From positions 138,411-202,410 of the forward strand of contig CAYXMH010000003.1 of assembly GCA_964466115.1 (NCBI GenBank): DNA of 64,000 nt. Reading direction: 5' to 3'. Each line of letters opens with the position of its first letter. Positions within the stretch are counted from its first letter, which is position 1. Positions 33,504-42,745 of this stretch are shown here, one piece after another. Source of the DNA: Pseudolysobacter sp964466115. GTDB taxonomy: Bacteria; Pseudomonadota; Gammaproteobacteria; Xanthomonadales; Rhodanobacteraceae. The translations under genes and the position numbers were made by a program. The notes under the pieces are model-generated. The model saw only the letters and a list, made by a program, of their open reading frames with translations, was not told the DNA's origin and did not search any database.

Positions 33504-35323
33504 AACCCGCCATTGAGGCCATCAACGATTTTGTCGTCAAGTTCGCCAACGTCAACGGCTCCGGTTCCGCGTCGGCGAATGAGTTGTTCGCCAAAGCCAT
33601 CTTGCGCATGGGAGTACCGGTCAGCCCGCGCAATATTTTTCCGTCGAACATTCAAGGTTTGCCCACTTGGTATGAAGTGCGCGTGACCGAGCGCGGCCAT
33701 CTTGGACGGCGCGGCGGCGTTGACTTGATGGTGGCGATGAACCCGCAAACTTGGAACGCTGATCTAAAGGAAATCGAGACCGGCGGCTATTTGTTTTACG
33801 ACAACAGCAAACCTTTACCGGCCTCGCGTTTTCGCGACGACATCACTGTCATCGGTGTGCCGTTGACGCAAATTTGCAACAGCACCTATTCGGATCCACG
33901 GCAGCGGCAATTGTTCAAAAACATCATTTATGTCGGTGCGCTTTCGATGTTGCTGGATATCGATCCACAAGTGATCGAAAAATTGTTCGCGGAGCAATAC
34001 AAAGGCAAGGAGAAATTGCTGACCTCAAATGTGCAAGCGCTGCACTCAGGTCGCGATTATGTGAAACAGCATTTGCAACACCCGATTGGTCTGCGTGTGC
34101 GGCGTTGCGACAACGTCGGCGATCGCATTTTCGTCGATGGCAACAGCGCCGCGGCGCTCGGCTGCGTCTACGGCGGCGCCACCGTGTGCGCTTGGTACCC
34201 GATCACACCGTCGTCGTCATTGGCCGAAGCGTTTCAAAAATATTGTCAAAAACTGCGTGTTGATAAGAACACGGGTCAAAATCTCTACGCGATTATTCAA
34301 GCCGAAGACGAGATTGCCTCGATTGGCATCGTCGTTGGCGCTGGCTGGAACGGCGCTCGCGCGTTTACGACCACCTCCGGCCCCGGCGTGTCATTGATGA
34401 CCGAATTTATCGGCTTGGCGTATATGGCCGAGATTCCGGTTACGATCATCAATGTCCAGCGCGGCGGACCCTCGACCGGAATGCCAACGCGTACGCAACA
34501 AGCCGATATCCTCTCGTGCGCGTATGCCTCGCACGGCGACACCAAACATGTGTTGCTGTTTCCGCAAGACCCACACGAGTGCTTTGAACACGCGGCGGCG
34601 GCACTGGATTTGGCCGATCGCCTGCAGACTCCGGTATTCGTAATGACCGATCTTGATATCGGCATGAACCAACGCCTGTGCGCGCCGTTTCAATGGGACG
34701 ATTCGCGTCAATTTGACCGCGGCAAAGTGATGACCTATGACGACTTAGAGGCGGGCAAGGAATTCGGGCGCTATCTCGATAGCGATGGCGACGGTATTCC
34801 GTTTCGTACCTACCCGGCAACGCACCCGGCGCGTGGCAGCTTTTTTACGCGCGGTACGACCAAAGACGCGTATGCCCGCTACTCAGAAGCGGGTCCGGAT
34901 TACATTTACAATATGCAGCGGTTGTTGAAAAAATTCGATACGGCAAAAACGTTAGTACCGCAACCGGTGATGCATCCAGCCAAACGGCGAACGGGGTTTG
35001 GCACTGTCTATTTTGGTTCGACCAGCCCGGCGATGAATGAAGCGATCGAGGCTCTGGAAGCGCAATCTGTTTATTTGGATCGGCTACGGTTGCGCGCGTT
35101 TCCATTTTCTAATGCCGTTGCCGATTTCATCCACGCTCATGAAAAGGTCTTCGTCGTCGAACAAAACCGCGATGCGCAAATGCGCAGCCTGTTAATCAAT
35201 GAGTTTGGCTTTGATCCGGCCAAGCTGATTTCAGTGTTGCATTACGATGGCACACCGATCACGGCACGATTTATTGCCAAAGAAATTGCTGGACACACAA
35301 GCTCCAGAGAGATCGCAGCATAG
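33500..35323 (+). CDS. 2-oxoacid:acceptor oxidoreductase, gamma-alpha fusion subunit
   Basis: A 607-residue KorA-type subunit starting at GTG 33500, overlapping the upstream stop by 4 bases. Residues 1 to about 190 form the gamma domain ('GSGSASANELFAKAILRMGV'), and the rest the pyrimidine-binding alpha domain ('GGATVCAWYPITPSSSLAEA', 'AFTTTSGPGVSLMTEFIGLA', 'RGGPSTGMPTRTQQADILSC'). With the beta subunit it would decarboxylate a 2-oxoacid, probably 2-oxoglutarate, to the acyl-CoA. Its TAG stop forms the edge of a REP element. Confidence 0.9.
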   Translation: MKPAIEAINDFVVKFANVNGSGSASANELFAKAILRMGVPVSPRNIFPSNIQGLPTWYEVRVTERGHLGRRGGVDLMVAMNPQTWNADLKEIETGGYLFYDNSKPLPASRFRDDITVIGVPLTQICNSTYSDPRQRQLFKNIIYVGALSMLLDIDPQVIEKLFAEQYKGKEKLLTSNVQALHSGRDYVKQHLQHPIGLRVRRCDNVGDRIFVDGNSAAALGCVYGGATVCAWYPITPSSSLAEAFQKYCQKLRVDKNTGQNLYAIIQAEDEIASIGIVVGAGWNGARAFTTTSGPGVSLMTEFIGLAYMAEIPVTIINVQRGGPSTGMPTRTQQADILSCAYASHGDTKHVLLFPQDPHECFEHAAAALDLADRLQTPVFVMTDLDIGMNQRLCAPFQWDDSRQFDRGKVMTYDDLEAGKEFGRYLDSDGDGIPFRTYPATHPARGSFFTRGTTKDAYARYSEAGPDYIYNMQRLLKKFDTAKTLVPQPVMHPAKRRTGFGTVYFGSTSPAMNEAIEALEAQSVYLDRLRLRAFPFSNAVADFIHAHEKVFVVEQNRDAQMRSLLINEFGFDPAKLISVLHYDGTPITARFIAKEIAGHTSSREIAA

Positions 35324-35382
35324 TGTGGGCTTTAACCCACCGCTTTTTGTCGAATAATTTGGTGGGCTAAAGCCCACCCTAC
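35321..35382. repeat. Paired REP inside the oxidoreductase operon
   Basis: A degenerate left copy (TAGTGTGGGCTTTAACCCACC) and a right copy (GGTGGGCTAAAGCCCACCC then TAC) face each other. The left TAG is the stop codon of the gamma-alpha subunit gene. The element fills the 68-base gap before the beta-subunit ATG, with 9 bases left for ribosome binding. Confidence 0.85.
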
Positions 35383-35391
35383 GGGTCGAAT

Positions 35392-36447
35392 ATGACTTAC
35401 ATCGCTAAACCAAAATTGCACCACCCAACGTTACCGACGAATAAGCTGTGCTACACGCGTCGCGATTACGAAGGGAAGATTTCCACGTTGTGTGCCGGCT
35501 GCGGGCACGATTCGATTTCGGCGGCGATTATCCAGGCGTGCTGGGAAATGGACATCGAACCGCATCGCGTCGCTAAACTTTCCGGCATCGGCTGCAGTTC
35601 GAAAACGCCGGATTATTTTCTCGGTAACTCGCACGGTTTCAATACCGTGCACGGCCGCATGCCTTCGGTTTTGACCGGCGCCAATTTGGCCAATCGGGAA
35701 TTGTTGTATCTTGGCGTATCCGGTGATGGCGACTCGGCTTCGATTGGCATTGGTCAATTCGTGCATGCCATGCGTCGCGGTGTGAACATGGTGTACATCG
35801 TCGAAAACAATGGTGTGTATGGTTTAACCAAAGGGCAGTTTTCCGCGACCGCCGATCAAGGCTCAAGCTCCAAGCGCGGCGTGATCAATTCCGACAGTCC
35901 GATCGACATGGTGAGCTTGGCGCTGCAGCTCGGCGCCAGTTTTGTGGCACGCAGTTTTTCCGGCGATAAACGCCAATTGGTGCCGTTGATCAAAGCCGCG
36001 ATCGCCCATAAGGGGGCGGCGTTCCTCGATGTCATCAGCCCCTGCGTTGCGTTCAACAATCACGCCGGCAGCACCAAGAGTTACGAGTACGTGCGCGAAC
36101 ATAACGAAGCGGTCAACCGTATCGACATCATTCCGCACAAAGAAGAAATTGCGATCGACTATGCGGAAGGTCAAGTGCTCGAGGTCGAACAACACGACGG
36201 AAGCGTGCTGGTATTGCGTAAGCTCGATTCGAGCTACGAGCCTAGCAACCGCATTGCCGCGATGAACTACGTGCAGGAACACCAAGCCAAAGGCCAGGTG
36301 GTAACGGGATTGCTGTATCTCGATCCGAAAGCCGATGATTTGCATGCGCATCTCAATACCATTGCGCGGCCGCTCAATGCCTTGAATGCAAGCGAGTTGT
36401 GTCCGGGGGCGGCAGTCTTGGACAAGATGAATGCGTCGCTGCGATAA
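35392..36447 (+). CDS. 2-oxoacid:acceptor oxidoreductase, beta (TPP-binding) subunit
   Basis: A 351-residue KorB-type subunit. 'TLCAGCGHDSISAAIIQACW' carries the first cysteines, 'SGIGCSSKTPDYFLGNSHGF' another, and the TPP loop is 'GVSGDGDSASIGIGQFVHAM' through 'VENNGVYGLTKGQFSATADQ'. It pairs with the gamma-alpha subunit. The substrate is probably 2-oxoglutarate but pyruvate is possible. It follows a REP element and is 7 bases ahead of an unknown secreted protein gene. Confidence 0.93.
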   Translation: MTYIAKPKLHHPTLPTNKLCYTRRDYEGKISTLCAGCGHDSISAAIIQACWEMDIEPHRVAKLSGIGCSSKTPDYFLGNSHGFNTVHGRMPSVLTGANLANRELLYLGVSGDGDSASIGIGQFVHAMRRGVNMVYIVENNGVYGLTKGQFSATADQGSSSKRGVINSDSPIDMVSLALQLGASFVARSFSGDKRQLVPLIKAAIAHKGAAFLDVISPCVAFNNHAGSTKSYEYVREHNEAVNRIDIIPHKEEIAIDYAEGQVLEVEQHDGSVLVLRKLDSSYEPSNRIAAMNYVQEHQAKGQVVTGLLYLDPKADDLHAHLNTIARPLNALNASELCPGAAVLDKMNASLR

Positions 36448-36454
36448 CTAAAGC

Positions 36455-36880
36455 GTGAGAACCATAAAAAGCACCATCGGCGCCGTTTTTGCGGTTCTTT
36501 GCCTTTTAAAAAATCCCGCCTACGCGCAGAGCAAAGACGAATTGATCCAGCATTATCAAAATGATCCCGCCACGTCGCCTATGATTAAGCAGGCGATAAA
36601 AGAAGGGGTGGTCATTAACGGCATGTGCCCCTTTCAAGCCTTTGCCGCGGCCGGGTTTCCGGGGCCTTATGTGGTTAAGCGCGATAAAGAAAAATGGAGC
36701 ATGGATGTAGCCCCACCCGATATCGTCAACGCGCAGTGCGAGGACCCAGATAACAGCGTGATCGAGCTTATTTTCACCAATCAAACTCAGTTTAAAACGA
36801 GCGCGCCAGTCAAGTTCCGGGTTCGTTTCGTTAAAGGGAAAGCCGTTTTAATTGACCGGAAAGATTTTTCTGTAGATTAA
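36455..36880 (+). CDS. Secreted protein of unknown function
   Basis: A 141-residue protein from GTG 36455. The signal peptide is MRTIKSTIGAVFAVLCLLKN with cleavage after ...AYA near residue 24. The mature part has two cysteines ('NGMCPFQAFAAAGFPGPYVV' and 'VNAQCEDPDN') that could form a disulfide. It lies 7 bases after the oxidoreductase beta subunit and may be co-transcribed with it. I recognise no family. Confidence 0.7.
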   Translation: MRTIKSTIGAVFAVLCLLKNPAYAQSKDELIQHYQNDPATSPMIKQAIKEGVVINGMCPFQAFAAAGFPGPYVVKRDKEKWSMDVAPPDIVNAQCEDPDNSVIELIFTNQTQFKTSAPVKFRVRFVKGKAVLIDRKDFSVD

Positions 36881-37048
36881 AATTTTGTTATTTATCGATT
36901 AGTTGGCTTTTTAATTCTGGTGCATTGCACCATAGCCAACCTGCCAACGTCCGCACAACATTTGTGCGTCAACCAAATAATAATTGCTGCGTTGAGCTTG
37001 TTAGCGGGTATTCAAAAAAATCAATTAATCCTTGCTGGAGCCAATCGC

Positions 37049-38791
37049 ATGAAAACTGCTCGTTTGGTGTCTGCAATTTTTCTTCTACTGGGGGTAACAA
37101 TCACCTCGCCCCTATTTGCGCGAACTCACGATCACCTCTTCGCCAATCCCTTCGATACCCCACCTGACGCACCAGCAAGCGATGCCGAGGCCGCCCGATT
37201 CCTCACCCAGGCGACTTTCGGCCCCACTCAAACCGATATCGCTTGGGTTCGGGCCGTGGGTTATAGCGAATGGATTGAACAACAGCTTGGCAAGACGGCG
37301 ACCACCGCCCGTCCCACCGTCGAACAAGTGATCGCGGCGCGCACCGGCGGTGGCCAAAGCATCGGACAAACGCAGCGCAATCATCGCTGGTTCTGGCAAG
37401 CGACCTATGCGCCGGATCAGTTGCGGCAACGCATGGCCTTTGCGCTAAGCCAAATTTTTGTGGTGTCGGATCAAAGCAGCACCATCAATTCGGACATCAT
37501 CCCGATGACCGAATACTACGATGTGCTGACGCGCGATGCGTTTTCATCTTACCGCACGGTACTCGGCGATGTGACTTCAAGCCCGACCATGGGCAAATAC
37601 TTGTCCTATTTCCATAACCAAAAGCCAAGCTCGACGACGCAGCCGGATGAAAACTACGCGCGCGAGGTGATGCAGCTTTTTTCCATCGGGTTGATTGAGC
37701 TCAATTTGGATTTTTCCCCGGTGTTAAGTTCCGGTAGCCCCATTCCCACCTACGACCAGACGGTAATCACCCATACGGCAAAGATTTTTACCGGGTTCAC
37801 TTATAGCGATGCCCCCGTAAGTCCGGCTAATTTCTACGGCGGGGCCTTGACCAATGCCGGTTCGTACAATCCGATGGCGTGTTGGGGAACCGAATTATTC
37901 GCCTCCAACAGCTCCAATATGCGCCACGACATCACCGGTGACGACGGCACCACGGGTACTTCAAAAACCGTACTTGCCGGGTTGACCATTCCCGCGGGGC
38001 AAACCTGCGCGGCCGACGTCGGCGCTGAGCTCGACATCGTTGCCGGCCACGCCAATGTCGCACCCTTTATCTCGCGGCAGCTGATCCAACGCTTCGTCAC
38101 CAGCAACCCTTCCCCCGCCTACATTCAACGAGTGGCGCAGGTATTTGAAGACAACGGCGTAGGCGACCGTGGCGATTTAGGGGATGTCGTTAAGGCGATC
38201 TTGCTCGATACCGAGGCGCGCAATCCGCCGCTTTTGAATAGCTACGGTAAACTGCGCGAGCCGCTGCTGCGCTTGATTGCGATGTGGCGGGCATGGAATG
38301 CGGTAGCACCCGTAGCCGATGCGTACGGCGAAATTAAAATGGCGGGAACCACCAATTTCGCATCGTCCTATGGCCAAGCGCCGTTGGGCGCACCGACTGT
38401 TTTTAATTTTTATACGCCGGATTACCAGCAGGCCGGCACGTTTGCCGACGCCGGTTTGTACTCACCGGAGTTTCAAATCACCAGTGAAGCCAGCACCTAC
38501 TCGACCAGTAACAGTTATTACAACTTCACCGCGAATGCCTACCTTGGAATGAGCAGTCCGCCGGTTGATCGACCGTTGATTGATTTATCCACGCTCACGG
38601 TCAATGTTGCCACGCCTTCGGCAATGGTCGATACGATCAACGCCAATATGCTTTACGGAAGCATGTCGGCCAACATGCATACGACATTAACCAATCTGAT
38701 TACCGGGCTGGCCAGTGCGTCAGCCTCGGAAAAAGCGTGGTCCGCGATTTATTTGACCATGCTTTCTCCCGAATATGCCGCACAGCGTTGA
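37049..38791 (+). CDS. DUF1800 family secreted protein
   Basis: A 580-residue exported protein. The ATG at 37049 has CTGGAG upstream and gives the signal peptide MKTARLVSAIFLLLGVTITS. 'ARFLTQATFGPTQTDIAWVR' and 'DENYAREVMQLFSIGLIELN' are the core DUF1800 motifs. The family has no established activity. It is normally found beside DUF1501, as here, where the next gene starts 11 bases later. The region 36881-37048 upstream holds no gene. Confidence 0.92.
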   Translation: MKTARLVSAIFLLLGVTITSPLFARTHDHLFANPFDTPPDAPASDAEAARFLTQATFGPTQTDIAWVRAVGYSEWIEQQLGKTATTARPTVEQVIAARTGGGQSIGQTQRNHRWFWQATYAPDQLRQRMAFALSQIFVVSDQSSTINSDIIPMTEYYDVLTRDAFSSYRTVLGDVTSSPTMGKYLSYFHNQKPSSTTQPDENYAREVMQLFSIGLIELNLDFSPVLSSGSPIPTYDQTVITHTAKIFTGFTYSDAPVSPANFYGGALTNAGSYNPMACWGTELFASNSSNMRHDITGDDGTTGTSKTVLAGLTIPAGQTCAADVGAELDIVAGHANVAPFISRQLIQRFVTSNPSPAYIQRVAQVFEDNGVGDRGDLGDVVKAILLDTEARNPPLLNSYGKLREPLLRLIAMWRAWNAVAPVADAYGEIKMAGTTNFASSYGQAPLGAPTVFNFYTPDYQQAGTFADAGLYSPEFQITSEASTYSTSNSYYNFTANAYLGMSSPPVDRPLIDLSTLTVNVATPSAMVDTINANMLYGSMSANMHTTLTNLITGLASASASEKAWSAIYLTMLSPEYAAQR

Positions 38792-38801
38792 GGAGTTGAC
38801 C

Positions 38802-40286
38802 ATGAGCTTCGATCGCAAATCGCGTCGCGACTTCCTACGCACCCTGGCTTGCCTTGCGGCAAGCGGCGGCGCCAGCGCTTTAATGCCGCAATTGCGGATG
38901 ATTGGAACCGCATTGGCGGCGCAATCACCCAAATTATTATCCGGCTACAAAGCGTTGGTGTGTGTTTATCTTGCTGGCGGTAACGATTCGTGGAATGTGT
39001 TGGTGCCATACGATGTCGCGCGGTTTAACGTGTATGCCGCCTCGCGCAGCGGGGTCTACAACGCCAGCACCAATCCGGGCGGCATTGCGCTGGCGATGCC
39101 GGCGACAGCGGGTGAAATCTCCGCCCAAGTCATCACCGACGCGAATGACGCAAGCTCGGCCACGAATCAATACTTCATGCATCCCAGCATGCCCGAAATG
39201 GCCACGCTGTTTCGGCAGAATCACTTGGCCTTGGTCGCCAACGTGGGTACCTTGGTCCGACCGATCGTGATGAGCGATTACAGTGCCAGCGCCACAAACC
39301 GACCGCCACAGCTGTTTTCGCACAGCGATCAGGAAAACTTATGGCATCAAGCCAATACCAATGGCAACAGCGCCACCGGTTGGGGTGGGTTGGCCGGCGA
39401 TATCGTCAGAACCAGCAATAACAATGCGCAATTATCACCGTGCATCTCGATCGCGGGCGCCAGCCGATTCGAGGTGGGCGTTAGTACCGTTCCTTATCAA
39501 ATGTCCTCGAACGGATTGTCCTCGTTGAATGGCGTTTGCAATCCCAGCTGTGGCGGCAACTCCTCGCAGCGCAATACCGCATTGAATGCGCTGCTCGGTG
39601 ACACCTATGCCAACGATTTTCCCGGCGAATACGCAAAAGTATTTCAGCGCGGGCGTGATCTGTACGCGTTGCTTAGCGCCGGCTTAGCCTCTACGACATT
39701 GACAACAACGTTCCCGAGCGGAAATTCGTTAGCGACGCAATTGCAGACCGTGGCGAAAATGATCAAATTATCGATGGCGCAAAATTACGCCGCGCGGCAA
39801 ATTTATTACGTTCGCATGGGCGGGTTTGATATGCACGATGGCTTAATGGGCACCGGCACAACCGCGCATGCGGCGCTCCTAACCCAGGTATCTCTGGCGC
39901 TGAATGCATTTTGGACGGCCATGGGCCCGACCGATGTCAACGCCCAGAATAACGTCACGTTGTTCACGGCCAGTGAATTTGCCCGCACCTTAAGCTCGAA
40001 CGGGCACGGCTCCGATCACGCTTGGGGTGGGGTGCAAATGGTATTGGGTGGCGCCGTTACCGGTGGCAGAATATACGCAAACGGCGGTGGCTCGATCAGC
40101 GGCTTTCCAAATCAGGCACTCAATGCGCCGAACAATTTTTCGCGTGGTCAGATGATTCCCGGCATCGGCGTGGAGCAATACGGTGCGACACTGGCGCAAT
40201 GGATGGGTATTACCGCGCCAAGCGATCTTAATTCAATCTTCGCCAATTTACCGAGTTTCTCAAGCAGTAATCTTGGTTTTGTATAG
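38802..40286 (+). CDS. DUF1501 family protein, Tat-exported
   Basis: A 494-residue protein whose N-terminus SFDRKSRRDFLRTLACLAAS is a twin-arginine signal, so it is exported folded. 'YKALVCVYLAGGNDSWNVLV' and 'RMGGFDMHDG' are DUF1501 (sulfatase-like fold) motifs, and 'TASEFARTLSSNGHGSDHAW' is the C-terminal signature. It forms a pair with DUF1800. AGGAG lies 6 bases before the ATG at 38802. Activity is unproven for the family, though the fold suggests a metal-dependent hydrolase. Confidence 0.92.
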   Translation: MSFDRKSRRDFLRTLACLAASGGASALMPQLRMIGTALAAQSPKLLSGYKALVCVYLAGGNDSWNVLVPYDVARFNVYAASRSGVYNASTNPGGIALAMPATAGEISAQVITDANDASSATNQYFMHPSMPEMATLFRQNHLALVANVGTLVRPIVMSDYSASATNRPPQLFSHSDQENLWHQANTNGNSATGWGGLAGDIVRTSNNNAQLSPCISIAGASRFEVGVSTVPYQMSSNGLSSLNGVCNPSCGGNSSQRNTALNALLGDTYANDFPGEYAKVFQRGRDLYALLSAGLASTTLTTTFPSGNSLATQLQTVAKMIKLSMAQNYAARQIYYVRMGGFDMHDGLMGTGTTAHAALLTQVSLALNAFWTAMGPTDVNAQNNVTLFTASEFARTLSSNGHGSDHAWGGVQMVLGGAVTGGRIYANGGGSISGFPNQALNAPNNFSRGQMIPGIGVEQYGATLAQWMGITAPSDLNSIFANLPSFSSSNLGFV

Positions 40287-40327
40287 GAACCGATTTGGAA
40301 TGACCCTACGGAAGTTTTGACATAGAA

Positions 40328-40855
40328 ATGGAATTAACCAATCGTATCGTGTGCAAACCTTGGGCATGGATATTGGTGGCGGCGCTAAGCACGAGCTTGG
40401 CGACGGTTGCCTCCTGGCCCGTGCGCGCCGTAACGCCCAGCGGCTGCACCAATCTCGATGCAATACCGCCGCAGTTCACGATCTCCTATCAAGCCGCCAT
40501 TCAAGGGCTTTTCAACAATTTCAATGGCGCCAACGGCTGTACCGATTGCCATGAACCGAGCGCCGGGCCCACCGGTGGGCTTGATCTAACCGGTGGCGTC
40601 TCGTGGTCGAATTTGGTTTATCAATTAAGCGCGCAAGACTCGATGTTGACGCGCGTGATTCCAAATAACCCTGACGCCAGTCTGCTGTTCCAGAAAATTA
40701 ACTGCGACACCCCGGGCATTGGTCAACGTATGCCTTACGGTTTCCCACCGCTTAGCCCCGAACAGCAGGCGTTGATTTACGATTGGATTGCCGGTGGTGC
40801 GCCGTTCACGACTACCGATACCATTTTCCGCGGCGGCTTCGAAACGCGAGGGTAG
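40328..40855 (+). CDS. Secreted monoheme cytochrome c-like protein
   Basis: A 175-residue protein with an N-terminal signal anchor ('AWILVAALSTSLATVASWPV'). C71-x2-C74-H75 ('NGCTDCHEPS') is a c-type heme motif, and 'IPNNPDASLLFQKINCDTPG' with a later 'GQRMPYGFPPLSPEQQALIY' resembles the cytochrome domains found near DUF1800/DUF1501 genes, where the methionine in RMPYG may be the second heme ligand. It closes that three-gene set. The C-terminus IFRGGFETRG resembles the 'IFxDGFE' ending seen on other exported proteins of this group. Its stop is the TAG of a REP. Confidence 0.8.
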   Translation: MELTNRIVCKPWAWILVAALSTSLATVASWPVRAVTPSGCTNLDAIPPQFTISYQAAIQGLFNNFNGANGCTDCHEPSAGPTGGLDLTGGVSWSNLVYQLSAQDSMLTRVIPNNPDASLLFQKINCDTPGIGQRMPYGFPPLSPEQQALIYDWIAGGAPFTTTDTIFRGGFETRG

Positions 40856-40875
40856 GGTGCTTTAGCCCACCCTAC
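40852..40875. repeat. Short REP copy
   Basis: GTAGGGTGCTTTAGCCCACC followed by CTAC: a 24-base, nearly perfect palindrome of the same GTAG family, lacking the central spacer of the larger copies. Its TAG (40853-40855) is the stop codon of the cytochrome gene. The rest of the gap to 41032 shows no gene. Confidence 0.8.
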
Positions 40876-41032
40876 GTGACAGCCCAACGGGCAATAACCA
40901 GATTGCCTATGAAATGCGCAGTTAATTAATCGCAGCATTGTCTGCACGTAAAATATATTAATCGAACACGCGCCGTTTTGCGGCGCACCTGATTGTCATC
41001 ATCAGATAAAACTATGCGAGCAGAAATTATTG

Positions 41033-42745
41033 TCATCTAAAAGGTACTCCTAGCAACTCTCCCACCTCTCGAAGTTGCTGCCAAACTACGCCGCTAACGA
41101 CATTGTCCATCGAATTGGGAGGAAATCTGACATTCGCACCGGTGCTTCCGACCCAGATATGGAACGTAGTGCTACTTCGCATCTCCTCGTCTGTGTATCC
41201 CATCCGCCTTAGCTCTGCACCCAAAGCGGCACCCGTTTCAATGGCAGAGGCACGATCTGCTTGCTGGTTAGTTAGCCTTGCGTATCCGCTATCCATCGCG
41301 CTCTGAAGCTGGGTGTTTAATGATACGTAGCCACCACGTAGTTGTGCGAATGCGGCTTCTTGAGTTTGCGACGGCCATACCAACGGCAATGGCCCTGTTT
41401 GCGGGACATAATCCCTGTATACGGAGGTGCCAGTACCAGGCGGTAAATACCGCAACCGTAGAGGCTCGCCACCGCCAACGGGAGAAGGCGGTAATGAAGT
41501 GCCATCACCTCCAGAGGAGGGCGGTGCAATGGGTGGCGCCGAGGAACTAGAGCCGGACGAGCCAAGCCCAGTGCTGTTGTAATTCGGCGCTTGCCCTGTA
41601 GGGCCACTTCCAGCGGCAGTGGATCCAGCGCTAAAAAATGTGGCGGCCCATAGACGCGTTGTTGCGGCACGAGCCGCATTCAAATACGGCCACGCCCTGG
41701 GACCCAACCTTAAAATGGCCGCGCCGGTACCTTCCGCGACTAAAGTTGCTCCGGCCGCCATCCCAATTTCGGGTCTTGAAGGAAGGGCTTCCAGATGTGA
41801 TGGTGCAGCTATGGGCCTTACGCCACTCCCGGGCTGCAACGTACCATTCTGAATGGCTAAGGGAGTAATCGCCGGTAATCTTCCATTGTGTCCGATTGCA
41901 TAAATCGCTCTGGCCCAGCTAACGGGTGTGCCATTGGCGCATTCGTTCGGATTGCTTTGGCAGAACTGATGTATCGCCGCGGCGCTTTCTGCCGGTGGAA
42001 TCGGTGCGGGACGTTCAACTGCCGTTCCTGGCATCGATTGCAAGCCGGAGGGATCGTCATTCACGATGGCATTGTCATCGAACGCGGCATAAGCGTCCCT
42101 GGCAGCGAGTCGATTGCGGATCGGGTCGCGGCTGGTCCAGCGCGTGGTGCTGGGGTCGTAGGTTCTGGCCCCGAAGCGATAGAGCCCGGTGCCGGTTTGA
42201 TCGATGCGTCCGCCTTTGTAGCCGACCCATTCGTGGCTAAAACCCGAGGTGCGACTGGGTATCATTTGCCCAAACGGAGTGTAGTTCGCATAGGCTGCGC
42301 GAAGGCCGCTGCCGCTAGGGCGCACCATCACCGCGTTGCCTAGCACGTCGGACTCGACGATGGCGTCGTCGCTCGGTCCGATCACGGTTTTGCGCTGGCT
42401 GCCAATGTGCCGGCGCAATGCTTGGCGCGTTAAATTGCCGCTGGCGTCCAGCCGATACTCGATCTCCAACCCCGGAAAGGCCGCATAGGCTACGGTTGGG
42501 GTAGTACTGCCCGGTGCTTTGACGTACTGGAAGGTCTGGTTCTGATTTGCGTCGTAAACATAACCCCCGCCATCATGAGTGTAGACCTGGCCCAAAGGGT
42601 CATTGCCATAATGGGTAGCATGGGCAAAGTGATGCAACGAAGCCAACAGCGTCAATACAGTGCACGCCACAAAGCGATGCGTCATGACTCTGGCCATTCC
42701 TATTGGAAATCGCGATTGGTATACGTGAACTGGCGACTTGCCCAT
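41033..42745 (-). CDS. RHS repeat-associated core domain protein (short, orphan)
   Basis: A 570-residue protein that carries only the terminal Rhs core: 'GYKGGRIDQTGTGLYRFGAR' and 'TYDPSTTRWTSRDPIRNRLA', followed by a divergent tail of about 330 residues. Only a few YD-type repeats precede the core ('YVYDANQNQTFQYVKAPGST'). A signal peptide ending ...LTLLASLHHFAHA is present. ATG 42745 is chosen because GGAG lies 7 bases upstream. ATGs at 42697 and 42685 are alternatives. The tail includes a low-complexity Gly/Ser/Pro stretch. No immunity gene follows. Confidence 0.8.
   Translation of the reverse strand: MGKSPVHVYQSRFPIGMARVMTHRFVACTVLTLLASLHHFAHATHYGNDPLGQVYTHDGGGYVYDANQNQTFQYVKAPGSTTPTVAYAAFPGLEIEYRLDASGNLTRQALRRHIGSQRKTVIGPSDDAIVESDVLGNAVMVRPSGSGLRAAYANYTPFGQMIPSRTSGFSHEWVGYKGGRIDQTGTGLYRFGARTYDPSTTRWTSRDPIRNRLAARDAYAAFDDNAIVNDDPSGLQSMPGTAVERPAPIPPAESAAAIHQFCQSNPNECANGTPVSWARAIYAIGHNGRLPAITPLAIQNGTLQPGSGVRPIAAPSHLEALPSRPEIGMAAGATLVAEGTGAAILRLGPRAWPYLNAARAATTRLWAATFFSAGSTAAGSGPTGQAPNYNSTGLGSSGSSSSAPPIAPPSSGGDGTSLPPSPVGGGEPLRLRYLPPGTGTSVYRDYVPQTGPLPLVWPSQTQEAAFAQLRGGYVSLNTQLQSAMDSGYARLTNQQADRASAIETGAALGAELRRMGYTDEEMRSSTTFHIWVGSTGANVRFPPNSMDNVVSGVVWQQLREVGELLGVPFR

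Noticed and set aside
40856..41032. An immunity gene for the Rhs protein
   Set aside because: The gap is 177 bases, contains a REP and no open frame with a start and ribosome-binding site on the minus strand.
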